DNA of 64,000 nucleotides, taken from NCBI GenBank assembly GCA_035378985.1, contig DAOSUR010000014.1, positions 1 through 64,000 of the forward strand, given 5' to 3'. Shown here in pieces: positions 1-7,297 of the stretch. Within the stretch, counting starts at the first letter, position 1; every line of letters begins with the position of its first letter. A program made the position numbers and the translations under genes. Origin of the DNA: Anaerohalosphaeraceae bacterium (lineage in GTDB: Bacteria; Planctomycetota; Phycisphaerae; Sedimentisphaerales; Anaerohalosphaeraceae). The notes under the pieces are model-generated. The model was not told where the DNA came from. It was given only the letters and a program-made list of their open reading frames with translations, and did not search any database.

Positions 1-496
1 GTTTCAATCCCTTATTCATCAGGGGAAAAATGCAAGATTATCCGGGGGAGGAAGCAGTTCAAAAATTTTTTCATATGGGAAGTTTCAATCCCTTATTCAT
101 CAGGGGAAAAATGCAAGTCCTTTTAGTCTTTCTGTTTTTACGTTTTTGGACTTTTGTTTCAATCCCTTATTCATCAGGGGAAAAATGCAAGCCGGTTCTG
201 AAATTCGGTCAGGGAGACTATGCCGTTGAAGTGTTTCAATCCCTTATTCATCAGGGGAAAAATGCAAGTCGGAGATGACCGAGGACGGACGTCCCTGTTT
301 CCGCACGGGTTTCAATCCCTTATTCATCAGGGGAAAAATGCAAGTTATAAAATAGACGGAAAAATCCTGAAATCCTTCCATACAGGGTTTCAATCCCTTA
401 TTCATCAGGGGAAAAATGCAAGACAAAACATACTGGATTTCACTGGCTTCTGACGAAGACGTTTCAATCCCTTATTCATCAGGGGAAAAATGCAAG
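1..496 (-). CRISPR. CRISPR array, 7 repeats and 6 spacers, truncated at left edge
   Basis: Seven identical 36-nt repeats start at 1, 82, 156, 233, 309, 387 and 461. The six spacers are 45, 38, 41, 40, 42 and 38 nt. On the plus strand each repeat begins GTTTCAATCCCTTATTC; on the minus strand it ends ATTGAAAC, the usual 3' end that gives the crRNA 5' handle. The array is therefore probably transcribed leftward, with its leader on the right next to cas2. The first base of the window is the first base of a repeat, so the array continues off the left edge. The absence of repeat decay at the right end agrees with that being the young, leader-proximal end. Type cannot be fixed from the repeat alone; a type I or III repeat is likely. 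Confidence 0.98.
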
Positions 497-661
497 ACCG
501 GCCTTTGTAAGCCCTTTGTTTTCAAGGGGTTGCGAGGGCAAAAACTGTAATCCCCCCTTTTGGGGCTTTTTTTCAATCGTTTTTCAAAGACCCTGAACCG
601 CCAAAATCGCTATAAACTTTTGAAAGACCACAACTTACAGATTTTCTGTAATCGATTTATT
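497..661 (-). promoter_or_regulatory. probable CRISPR leader
   Basis: This is the non-coding AT-rich stretch between the leader-proximal repeat and the cas2 stop codon. Its position fits a leader if the array is read leftward, as the ATTGAAAC repeat end suggests. It contains a short hairpin with CCCC/GGGG arms at about 552-565. I see no convincing -35/-10 pair, so the promoter is not placed. Confidence 0.6.
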
Positions 662-937
662 TCAGATTATAAAGAATGTCTCCTGCTGTGTCAAGTGCCC
701 TTGTCCCTGAAATTGTGTTTTTGCCAGACAATTTTGGCATATATGGTAGATCCGAACGGAATCCTCCTGCGGGTTGATAATCTGAGCCAGCCGCTGCATC
801 ATTTCTTTCAAAAGAGTCTTGTCCAAATCTGCTTCAAACACACTGTATTGAACCCGGTCGCCGTAGTCAAGCAGGGTTTTGGCGACCCTCAGCCGTCTTT
901 TATCATCGGTACAGTCATAGGCAATCACGACAAACAT
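662..937 (-). CDS. cas2: CRISPR-associated endonuclease Cas2
   Basis: A 91-aa protein of normal Cas2 length that starts MFVVIAYDCTDDKRR. The beta-strand ending in the conserved acidic residue (VVIAYD, D8) and the VQYSVFEADL strand are typical of the Cas2 ferredoxin fold. Cas2 dimerises and bridges two Cas1 dimers in the spacer-integration complex. The gene sits 12 nt downstream of cas1, is read the same way, and ends at the leader, which is the common cas1-cas2-leader-array order. Start ATG at 937. Confidence 0.95.
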   Translation of the reverse strand: MFVVIAYDCTDDKRRLRVAKTLLDYGDRVQYSVFEADLDKTLLKEMMQRLAQIINPQEDSVRIYHICQNCLAKTQFQGQGHLTQQETFFII

Positions 938-949
938 GTGAGAGATTCT

Positions 950-1957
950 CTACAAAGGCAGCTGATAAAAACGGTAGATTCGGCCGGTCTGAATTGACTT
1001 TTCCAGGCGTTCAGCCTGCTCAAAAAGCAGAGAAAAGGGACTCAGCGGTTCCCGTTTTTCCAACAGACGCTGCGGGGTCTGCAGATATGCTTCCCATTCG
1101 GCAATCAGCCGTTTTCGAGCCGCATCGGACAAAAGAACCGGCGCCGGCTGCCCCCTGCCGACCTGAAAATCCGCTTTCTGAAGAATCTTTTTGTTAAACA
1201 GAAGCATGACAAACCGGTCGGCTATCGGCTGACGAAACTGCTCTACAAAATCAAACACCAGCGCCGGCGCGCTGCGAATCGACGCATGCATCAGACCGCA
1301 GTAAATATCCAAATCGGTCGCTTGAAGGGCGTTCTGCGCCAGCGCCGTCAGCAGCATATACACATACGACAGACAGGCATTGACCGGGTCCGCCGGCGGG
1401 CGGCGAACCCGTCCGCCGAAATCCATTTCCAGCGAATGAAAGATTTGCACGAGGGCCTGAAAATACATTCTGCCAACCAGACCCTCGATGCCCCGTACGG
1501 TCTCGACGGAGGGCTGTTCATCCACCCGCGCGGCGATTTGGAGAATCTCTTCCGATGCCTTCGTCAGCTCGGAATTGCGGTGATTATACGCATATCGTCT
1601 GATAACATTTGCGGCAGAAACGGCCTTGGCCCTCACAAGCTCGCGGCAGAACAGAAGGGTTTGAGCCGGGTCTTCGGCCAGTGCATACTGCCGGCGGCGG
1701 AGCGCTGCACGGGGACTGTCCGGCGGAATCAGCGTACCGCGAACCTGACCGCGTGAAGTAAGCATCACCACAGATGCCTTCCGGTCCAGCAGCAGCGCCA
1801 GGGCCGACGCCGTCAGCTGGATTCGTCCGATAATCACCAGCCGCTGAAGGCGGTGGACCGGTATCGACAGCAGCGGCTGGTCCTCTTTGGAAACCAGCAG
1901 TCGACGACCCTGTCGGGAAACTTTGGCCCCCTGTTCCTGCAGATAGACTGTGCCCAT
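950..1957 (-). CDS. cas1: CRISPR-associated endonuclease Cas1
   Basis: Integrase subunit of the adaptation complex, about 335 aa from the ATG at 1957. The frame stays open upstream to a TTG at 2011, but that extension (MSSLPIGSEAG) is not Cas1-like. The alpha-helical domain holds the usual metal ligands: Glu in EGLVGRMYF (about residue 158), His in GLMHASIRSAP (about 224) and acidic residues in DFVEQF (about 236-239). NACLSYVYMLL matches the conserved NALLSYGY helix. It is co-transcribed with cas2. No effector, cas4 or cas6 gene lies to its right, where a tRNA and glycolytic genes follow, so any interference genes must lie beyond the array. Confidence 0.96.
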   Translation of the reverse strand: MGTVYLQEQGAKVSRQGRRLLVSKEDQPLLSIPVHRLQRLVIIGRIQLTASALALLLDRKASVVMLTSRGQVRGTLIPPDSPRAALRRRQYALAEDPAQTLLFCRELVRAKAVSAANVIRRYAYNHRNSELTKASEEILQIAARVDEQPSVETVRGIEGLVGRMYFQALVQIFHSLEMDFGGRVRRPPADPVNACLSYVYMLLTALAQNALQATDLDIYCGLMHASIRSAPALVFDFVEQFRQPIADRFVMLLFNKKILQKADFQVGRGQPAPVLLSDAARKRLIAEWEAYLQTPQRLLEKREPLSPFSLLFEQAERLEKSIQTGRIYRFYQLPL

Positions 1958-2119
1958 CCGACACCCCGTTTCTGCTCGTCCTGCTTCGGAGCCTATCGGC
2001 AAAGAAGACAAGGGGATTCACCGGAAGAGGAAAACAAACAGATTTTGGGCAGACAGCATTTGTGAAGGGACATGAAAAGAAACTGCATCCAAAAGCTGAT
2101 GCCACACAGCCTCCAAACG

Positions 2120-2194
2120 GGTGGAAGATGGGATTCGAACCCACGACCCTCAGAACCACAATCTGATGCTCTAACCAGCTGAGCTACTTCCACC
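2120..2194 (-). tRNA. tRNA-His (GTG)
   Basis: The minus strand folds into a full cloverleaf. The acceptor stem is GTGGAAG/CTTCCAC, and the D-arm is followed by an anticodon stem TCAGA/TCTGA holding loop TTGTGGT (anticodon GTG). The T-arm contains GGTTCGAATCC. The extra 5' G (-1, at 2194) faces C73 (2120), the identity element for histidyl-tRNA synthetase. The 3' CCA is not encoded. Its 3' end faces the cas genes. Confidence 0.97.
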
Positions 2195-2230
2195 GCAACC
2201 GCCGTCGAACCCCGGCGAACCAAAATAACT

Positions 2231-2259
2231 ATCTTACCCGATGGAATAGAAGTTGTCAA
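2231..2259 (-). promoter_or_regulatory. sigma70-type promoter for tRNA-His
   Basis: On the minus strand, -35 TTGACA (2254-2259), a 17-nt spacer and -10 TAAGAT (2231-2236), with the tRNA 5' end about 37 nt downstream. It may also feed cas1-cas2 by read-through, since no terminator is seen after the tRNA. Confidence 0.75.
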
Positions 2260-2311
2260 TCAACCCTCGAAAAATCGCTCGCTTTTCCGAGCCCGTTTTT
2301 CTTTTTCCGGC

Positions 2312-2339
2312 TTGATTTGTCCCCAATGTCCCGTATAAT
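2312..2339 (+). promoter_or_regulatory. promoter of pfp
   Basis: TTGATT (2312-2317), a 16-nt spacer and TATAAT (2334-2339), about 50 nt before the phosphofructokinase start codon. Confidence 0.7.
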
Positions 2340-2390
2340 TGTTCCCCCGATAAACCCAAGATAATCTGGTTGAAGAAAGGGGAAAATCCA

Positions 2391-3596
2391 ATGGCAAACG
2401 CGGTAGTCAGTCAATCCGGCGGCCCTACGGGGGTTATTAACGCCTCGCTGGTCGGCGTGATTACGGAAGCAATCAAGCACAAAGAAATCGACAATCTCTA
2501 TGGGGCAGTCCACGCCGTCTCCGGCATTGTAAAAGAAGACTTTATCGACCTGAAAAAACTGTCCGTCGAAACCCTTCGCCGGCTGGCTCTGTCGCCTTCC
2601 TCAGCCCTCGGCTCCAGCCGCGACAAGCCGGATGAGGAATACTGCAAAAAAATCCTCGACGTTTTCCGCAAATACGAAGTGGAATATTTCTACTACATCG
2701 GCGGCAACGACTCCGCCAACACCTGCTACATAATCAACAATATGGCCGAAAAGGTCGGCTATCAGTTCCGGGCCTTCCACGTCCCGAAAACCGTGGACAA
2801 CGACCTGCTGGTGACCGACCACTGCCCGGGCTACGGCACCGCCGCTAAGTTTGTCGCCTGTGCCCTCATCGGCGATGACCTCGACAACCGCGCCCTTCCG
2901 GGCATCAAAATCGATGTCATCATGGGCCGGCACGCCGGCTTCCTGACGGCCGCCTCCGTCCTCGGCAAGCAGCGGGATGATGACGGTCCGCATCTGGTTT
3001 ATGTGCCCGAGCGGCCGATTACGATGGACAAGTTCCTGGCGGATGTCGAGGCCGTCTATAAGAAGCTGGGCCGCTGTGTCGTGGCCGTCAGCGAAGGCAT
3101 CTGCGATACCGATCACGTCACCTGGACGGAAAAAATCGCCCAGACCGGAGAAAAAGACGCCCACGGAAACGTGCAGCTGTCCGGCACCGGCGCCTTGGCC
3201 GACTACCTGGCTGCTCAGGTAAAAACCAAACTGAAGGTCAAACGCGTCCGCGCCGACACCTTCGGGTATCTGCAGCGCAGCTTTGCAGGCCTGCAGTCCG
3301 AAGTGGACCGGCAGGAGGCTGAAATGTGCGGGCGGATGGCCGTGCAGTACTCGATGAAATACGACAACGGTTCTGTAGCGATGAAGCGAACCGGAAACGG
3401 CAAAAACTACGGCGTGGAATACTTCCGCACTGAGCTGGCCAACGTGGCCGAAAAGACCAAATCCCTGCCGGATGAGTTTATCACTGCGGAAGGCAACGGG
3501 ATTACGCAGGCCTTTGTCGAATACGCCCTGCCGCTGGTAGGCCAGCTGCCGCAGACCGAGTATCTGGGCAACTACCCGCGAATCAAGAAAAAATAA
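2391..3596 (+). CDS. pfp: 6-phosphofructokinase, PPi-dependent type
   Basis: Phosphorylates fructose 6-phosphate to fructose 1,6-bisphosphate in glycolysis, probably with pyrophosphate (reversible) instead of ATP. 401 aa from the ATG at 2391, chosen because AAAGGGG lies at the right distance; an upstream in-frame TTG at 2370 has no such signal. Phosphate-loop SQSGGPTGVINAS is at the N-terminus, GGNDSA near residue 104, catalytic PKTVDND near 131 and MGRHAGF near 183. In the PFK family GGND with PKTVDND is the PPi-linked signature, against GGDGS/PGTIDND in ATP enzymes. It is a single-gene unit with its own promoter and terminator. Confidence 0.93.
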   Translation: MANAVVSQSGGPTGVINASLVGVITEAIKHKEIDNLYGAVHAVSGIVKEDFIDLKKLSVETLRRLALSPSSALGSSRDKPDEEYCKKILDVFRKYEVEYFYYIGGNDSANTCYIINNMAEKVGYQFRAFHVPKTVDNDLLVTDHCPGYGTAAKFVACALIGDDLDNRALPGIKIDVIMGRHAGFLTAASVLGKQRDDDGPHLVYVPERPITMDKFLADVEAVYKKLGRCVVAVSEGICDTDHVTWTEKIAQTGEKDAHGNVQLSGTGALADYLAAQVKTKLKVKRVRADTFGYLQRSFAGLQSEVDRQEAEMCGRMAVQYSMKYDNGSVAMKRTGNGKNYGVEYFRTELANVAEKTKSLPDEFITAEGNGITQAFVEYALPLVGQLPQTEYLGNYPRIKKK

Positions 3597-3613
3597 TAAC
3601 GCTCTGTAAAACA

Positions 3614-3653
3614 AAAACGCCTGTCGGATTCGCTGTTCCGGCAGGCGTTTTTT
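3614..3653 (+). terminator. rho-independent terminator after pfp
   Basis: A GC-rich hairpin with arms AACGCCTG(T)CGGA and TCCGGCAGGCGTT, followed by a run of six T. It lies 18 nt after the pfp stop. Confidence 0.9.
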
Positions 3654-3698
3654 ATCGGCCAGGTTATTTTCTGCAATAATCGGTCTTGTATTTCGTGA

Positions 3699-3857
3699 TT
3701 ACCGCCTCCACCCCGCTTTCCGTACCATCAGCGGCGGCATCTGTTCAGGCTTGACTCGATTCATATCCGGCTTAACACAGCTGCGTAAATTCGGATAAAC
3801 CTTAATCTCATAATTGAGCATAAGCCAAGGTACCGGTTTCTTCTCCAAACGCTTCAT
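3699..3857 (-). CDS. small ORF of unknown function, possibly frameshifted
   Basis: The 350-base gap 3654-4001 holds little else. On the minus strand an ATG at 3857 opens a 52-aa frame (MKRLEKKPVPWLMLNYEIK...) that ends at 3699. Near its end a second minus-strand frame reads ESGVEAVITKYKTDYCRK and stops at 3664, and it looks more protein-like than the Arg/Trp-rich tail of the first frame. A single frameshift would join them into a protein of about 65 aa. I do not recognise the family, and it could be random. A TATAAT box at 3970-3975 probably belongs to the next rightward gene. Confidence 0.25.
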   Translation of the reverse strand: MKRLEKKPVPWLMLNYEIKVYPNLRSCVKPDMNRVKPEQMPPLMVRKAGWRR

Positions 3858-4001
3858 AATCGGCCTCTATTTTGACGTTTCGTACTTCCCCTCTCTCATC
3901 GGCCGAAATTTTGCCTATCTTAACCACCCCAATCGTACTTTTCCCCTATGCCAAAACGCCCGATAATCGTATAATAAACAACACAAAAACAGGAGATGGT
4001 T

Positions 4002-4733
4002 ATGGATTTGATTTTACGTGAATCGAAAACCTCGGCGCACTACAGCATCAGTTATGTGCTTGCAGGCAGCTGGAATGCCGACCCGAGCGTTCAGATTGAT
4101 TTCCAGAAAGCCCTGCTCGAAAACGGACTGGAATTCTCCCAATCGCTGTTTTATAAAAACGGCTTCCAGCTCCGCCGGGAACCGCCGTCTTCCCCGCTGC
4201 AAATCCTCCTCGAAAGCCCGGCGCCCCAGATTCACAATCTGAAGATTATCGCCCTGAATCCCAACTGCGACTTGGACTATTTCTGCCGCGAGGCGGAGGC
4301 CGTCACGACTGCCTATCAGCAAATCTGGCCGGCCGAACAGTACCAGATTCTGAACACCAGCGCCCGCATCGACCATCTGTATAGTACGAAGGTTCATGCC
4401 TTCCAATATTTGTGGGAAAATCGGCTCAATCAGTCGCCGGAGGATTTTAAGGCATTAGGCGGACGGCCCGTTCACGGCGGCGGCCTGCGTCTGCTGATTC
4501 CGCCCCACGCTGCCGAAGGACAGGAGCCGGTCACGATTGAACTGCGGGTCGAATCGTTTCTCCGCGAACCCCGCAAGCTCCTGGTTGAAACCGCCTTTAC
4601 ATGGCCCAAGCCGCGCGTCCTGACAGACGGGGAACGCTTCGACCCAAGACCCTACCTGGAAGCCGTCGAAAACTACGCGGCAACAGAGGTATGGAACTTT
4701 ATCACCCACGGCTCCGGTCCAGCCGGCTCTTAA
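4002..4733 (+). CDS. conserved hypothetical protein
   Basis: A 243-aa soluble protein without signal peptide or membrane segment; I do not recognise the family. The start is placed at the ATG at 4002 because AGGAG (3991-3995) sits 6 nt before it but directly abuts the alternative ATG at 3996. The protein is mixed alpha/beta with two Cys (about residues 84 and 91 in NPNCDLDYFCREAE), a basic/aromatic patch (FKNGFQLRREP-like) and a Gly-rich turn (GGRPVHGGGLRLL). Codon use matches its neighbours. It converges on the HMT/MetF gene with only 15 nt between stops. Confidence 0.7.
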   Translation: MDLILRESKTSAHYSISYVLAGSWNADPSVQIDFQKALLENGLEFSQSLFYKNGFQLRREPPSSPLQILLESPAPQIHNLKIIALNPNCDLDYFCREAEAVTTAYQQIWPAEQYQILNTSARIDHLYSTKVHAFQYLWENRLNQSPEDFKALGGRPVHGGGLRLLIPPHAAEGQEPVTIELRVESFLREPRKLLVETAFTWPKPRVLTDGERFDPRPYLEAVENYAATEVWNFITHGSGPAGS

Positions 4734-4748
4734 AACACAAGCGAAATG

Positions 4749-6605
4749 TTATAGATCCTGAAGCGGAAACCGTCCCAGGGCCGCCAGGGCCATCTCAACT
4801 TGCCCCAGCGGGGCACTGACGGCAAAACCCGCTACGTGCGGAGCCAGCTGGGCAATCATCTCGTGGGCAATTTCGGCCCCGATGCGGCGCCCCTCCTGGC
4901 GGGTTTTGGCTTTGGCCATGCGCTTCAGCAGCGCCTCCGGCACAACAACCCCCGGCACTTCGTTGGCCATAAACTCGGCATTTTTAAAACTGACAAACGG
5001 CCAGATGCCCGCCAGAATAGGGATGCGGCAATTCTCCACCGCTGCCTGAAATGCATAAAACATTTCCAAATCAAATACCGGCTGCGTTATGGCATACTCC
5101 GCCCCGGCCTGCACTTTCAGCCGAAACCGGTCAATCTCCCGGTGAATATCCGACGCAACCGGATTAGCCCCGACCCCAATGGTCAGTCCCAGCGGCTCCG
5201 GCAGAGGATTGCCCGCTATGTCAATCCCGCGGTTGAGATTCTGAACCACCCGGGTAAGGGCGATCGAATCCAAATCAAATACCGCTGTGGCATTCGGATA
5301 ATCGCCGAGTTTGGGCGGGTCGCCCGTAATAATCAGCACATTTCGAAGACCGACGGCATACAGCCCCAGCAAATCGGACTGAAGACCGATGAGATTCTTA
5401 TCCCGGCAGCAGACGTGCAGAATCGTCTCAATCCCAGCCTCCTGCTCAATCTTGACGGCTGTAACCATCGGGCTGAGCCGGGCGCTGGCGCGGGGGCCGT
5501 CCGGAATATTGACCGCATCAATGCCGTGCTGGGCACACAGGCGGGCCCGCTCGAGCACCCCGCGAAGGTCCACGCCGCGCGGCGGCGTCAATTCCACGCA
5601 CACAATCGGCTGACCGGCAGCCAATTTGGCCCCCAGTTTGGACCGTTCTTTGAGCGGCCGGGGCTCGACACCGGCCGGAGCGGACACCTCAATCCGGCTT
5701 GACGGCACAGACACGGCCGACGTCACCCGGTCCAGCGGACGGACGGCCGTGGCAATCTGATGAATATGCTCCGGCGTGGTCCCGCAGCAGCCCCCGATTA
5801 TCCGTGCCCCGTTTTCAAAGAACCGCTTGGCATACTCGGCCATATACTCCGGCGTGCACATATACAGCATCCGCCCATCCACCTGACGGGGCAGACCCGC
5901 ATTGGGCTGCACGGAAATCGGCTTGTCGGTAATGTCGCGAATCCGCTGAAGGGCCTCGAGCATATGTGAAGGCCCGACCGAACAGTTCAGTCCGACCGCC
6001 GCAACTGCCGGATGCTGGGCAACCGCAGAAAGGGCCTGTTCAATCGGAGTCCCAAAGACCGTCTGGGCATGCTCCAAACAGGTCATCTGGGCCAGAATCG
6101 GCAGCTCACAGACAGACCGAACCGCCTCCACAGCAATCAGAAGTTCCGCTTCGCTGCTGAAGGTTTCCAGCAGAAAGAAATCCACTTCCCCTTCGAACAG
6201 CGCCCGCGCCTGTTCGGCAAAAACCTGATGGAGCGTAGAAGTCAATTCCGGGTCCGGGACCGGAATATTCAGCCCGCTGGGGCCGATTGAGCCAGCCACC
6301 AAAACTTCCACGGGCGCAGCGTCTTTGGCGATTTCCGCCGCCGTCTGGTTGATGACCGCCGTCTTGTCCGCCAACCCGAACCGCCCCAGTTTGATGCTGT
6401 TGGCCCCAAAGGTATTCGTTTCAATAAAATCACAACCCGCCTGGATATAGGCCTTATGAATCTCCCGTATCCAGTCCGGCCGAGATAAACTGAGCTCCTC
6501 AAAGCAGGTGTTGACAAAGGCCCCCCGCTGATAGAGCATCGTGCCCATCGCCCCATCGCCGATGACAATGCCTTCTCGAAGCCGCTGCAGCAATCCTTTC
6601 TTCAT
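4749..6605 (-). CDS. bifunctional homocysteine S-methyltransferase / 5,10-methylenetetrahydrofolate reductase
   Basis: A fused one-carbon/methionine enzyme of about 618 aa. The N-terminal half is a homocysteine S-methyltransferase barrel: GDGAMGTMLY, then zinc ligands Cys in VGLNCSVGP and the Cys pair in GGCCGTTP. The C-terminal half, from about residue 330, is MetF-like (VELTPPRGVD, LITGDPPK, FRLKVQAGAEYAITQPVFD), which binds FAD and reduces CH2-THF to CH3-THF. The architecture matches the YitJ type of Bacillus. The start is the ATG at 6605, where GDGAMGTM lies at the normal distance; an upstream TTG at 6665 would add 20 residues that include the promoter. The ATG has no Shine-Dalgarno and lies 9 nt from a good -10, so a leaderless mRNA is possible. 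Confidence 0.92.
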   Translation of the reverse strand: MKKGLLQRLREGIVIGDGAMGTMLYQRGAFVNTCFEELSLSRPDWIREIHKAYIQAGCDFIETNTFGANSIKLGRFGLADKTAVINQTAAEIAKDAAPVEVLVAGSIGPSGLNIPVPDPELTSTLHQVFAEQARALFEGEVDFFLLETFSSEAELLIAVEAVRSVCELPILAQMTCLEHAQTVFGTPIEQALSAVAQHPAVAAVGLNCSVGPSHMLEALQRIRDITDKPISVQPNAGLPRQVDGRMLYMCTPEYMAEYAKRFFENGARIIGGCCGTTPEHIHQIATAVRPLDRVTSAVSVPSSRIEVSAPAGVEPRPLKERSKLGAKLAAGQPIVCVELTPPRGVDLRGVLERARLCAQHGIDAVNIPDGPRASARLSPMVTAVKIEQEAGIETILHVCCRDKNLIGLQSDLLGLYAVGLRNVLIITGDPPKLGDYPNATAVFDLDSIALTRVVQNLNRGIDIAGNPLPEPLGLTIGVGANPVASDIHREIDRFRLKVQAGAEYAITQPVFDLEMFYAFQAAVENCRIPILAGIWPFVSFKNAEFMANEVPGVVVPEALLKRMAKAKTRQEGRRIGAEIAHEMIAQLAPHVAGFAVSAPLGQVEMALAALGRFPLQDL

Positions 6606-6614
6606 TGGAGCAAT

Positions 6615-6643
6615 TGTATACAAAAACTGATTCGTCTTGTAAA
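6615..6643 (-). promoter_or_regulatory. promoter of HMT/MetF fusion gene
   Basis: Minus-strand -35 TTTACA (6638-6643), a 17-nt spacer and -10 TATACA (6615-6620). The -10 ends only 9 nt before the ATG at 6605, so transcription should begin at or next to the start codon. Confidence 0.6.
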
Positions 6644-6705
6644 GAATCCTCTCTGCAATGGACAATATAGACCTGCTTTGTTGTTTTATAAGCAGACAAA
6701 AACCC

Positions 6706-6733
6706 TTGCATTTTTTTCGTCTTTTTCTATACT
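6706..6733 (+). promoter_or_regulatory. promoter of accBC
   Basis: TTGCAT (6706-6711), a 16-nt spacer and TATACT (6728-6733), about 50 nt upstream of the accB ATG. It is divergent from the HMT/MetF promoter 60 nt away. Confidence 0.65.
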
Positions 6734-6784
6734 GACCCCTCAGTCTCTTAATGATAATCCCCCATTTGATAAGGATAAACTCGA

Positions 6785-7261
6785 ATGGCTGACAAACTGG
6801 ATGACCTGAAAAAGGTACGGGAACTAATCAATTTAATGAAGGAAAACGACCTCATCGAGGTGGAAATCGCGGATGGGGACCAGAAAATCCACTTGAAACG
6901 TCCCCAGCCGGCAACCGCTCATTATATTCCTTCGGTGGTCCCAATGGCACCTGCAGCCCCTGCAGCTCCGGCCCCCGCCGTCCAGAAACCTCAGCCGGAT
7001 ATGGCTATGCCGGAAGAAAGCGGTCTGCTGGAAATCAAATCTCCCATCGTCGGGACTTTTTATGCCGCTCCCAATCCGGAGGCCGCCCCCTACGTCAAAC
7101 CGGGGGATAAAGTCAAGCCCGACACCGTTGTCTGCATCGTCGAAGCGATGAAAGTAATGAACGAAATTAAGGCCGAAGTGTCCGGAACCATCGTGGAAGT
7201 CCTCGTTAAAGACGGCCAATCCGTCGAATTCGGCCAGACTCTCTTCCGGGTGCGCCCCTAA
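6785..7261 (+). CDS. accB: acetyl-CoA carboxylase biotin carboxyl carrier protein
   Basis: Carries the biotin that moves CO2 from biotin carboxylase to carboxyltransferase in the first step of fatty-acid synthesis. 158 aa, normal for AccB. A helical N-terminus (LDDLKKVRELINLMKENDL) is followed by an Ala/Pro-rich linker (about 55-75) and a biotinyl domain with EAMKVMNEIKAE, biotinylated Lys at about residue 123. An AAGGA sequence precedes the ATG. accC follows 36 nt downstream in the same unit. The carboxyltransferase genes accA and accD are not in the window. Confidence 0.97.
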   Translation: MADKLDDLKKVRELINLMKENDLIEVEIADGDQKIHLKRPQPATAHYIPSVVPMAPAAPAAPAPAVQKPQPDMAMPEESGLLEIKSPIVGTFYAAPNPEAAPYVKPGDKVKPDTVVCIVEAMKVMNEIKAEVSGTIVEVLVKDGQSVEFGQTLFRVRP

Positions 7262-7297
7262 CCCCGCTAAACCGTTCCGGCAAAACTTGAGGAAATT

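Noticed and set aside
30..453. Short open frames running through the CRISPR array
   Set aside because: They are made of repeats and spacers and have no coding signal.
552..574. CCCC-TTTT-GGGG hairpin followed by T7 on the plus strand, resembling a terminator
   Set aside because: Nothing is transcribed rightward into it; the array and the cas genes run the other way.
2601..3614. 337-codon open frame opposite pfp
   Set aside because: It is antisense to a conserved enzyme and runs through the terminator; no domain is seen.
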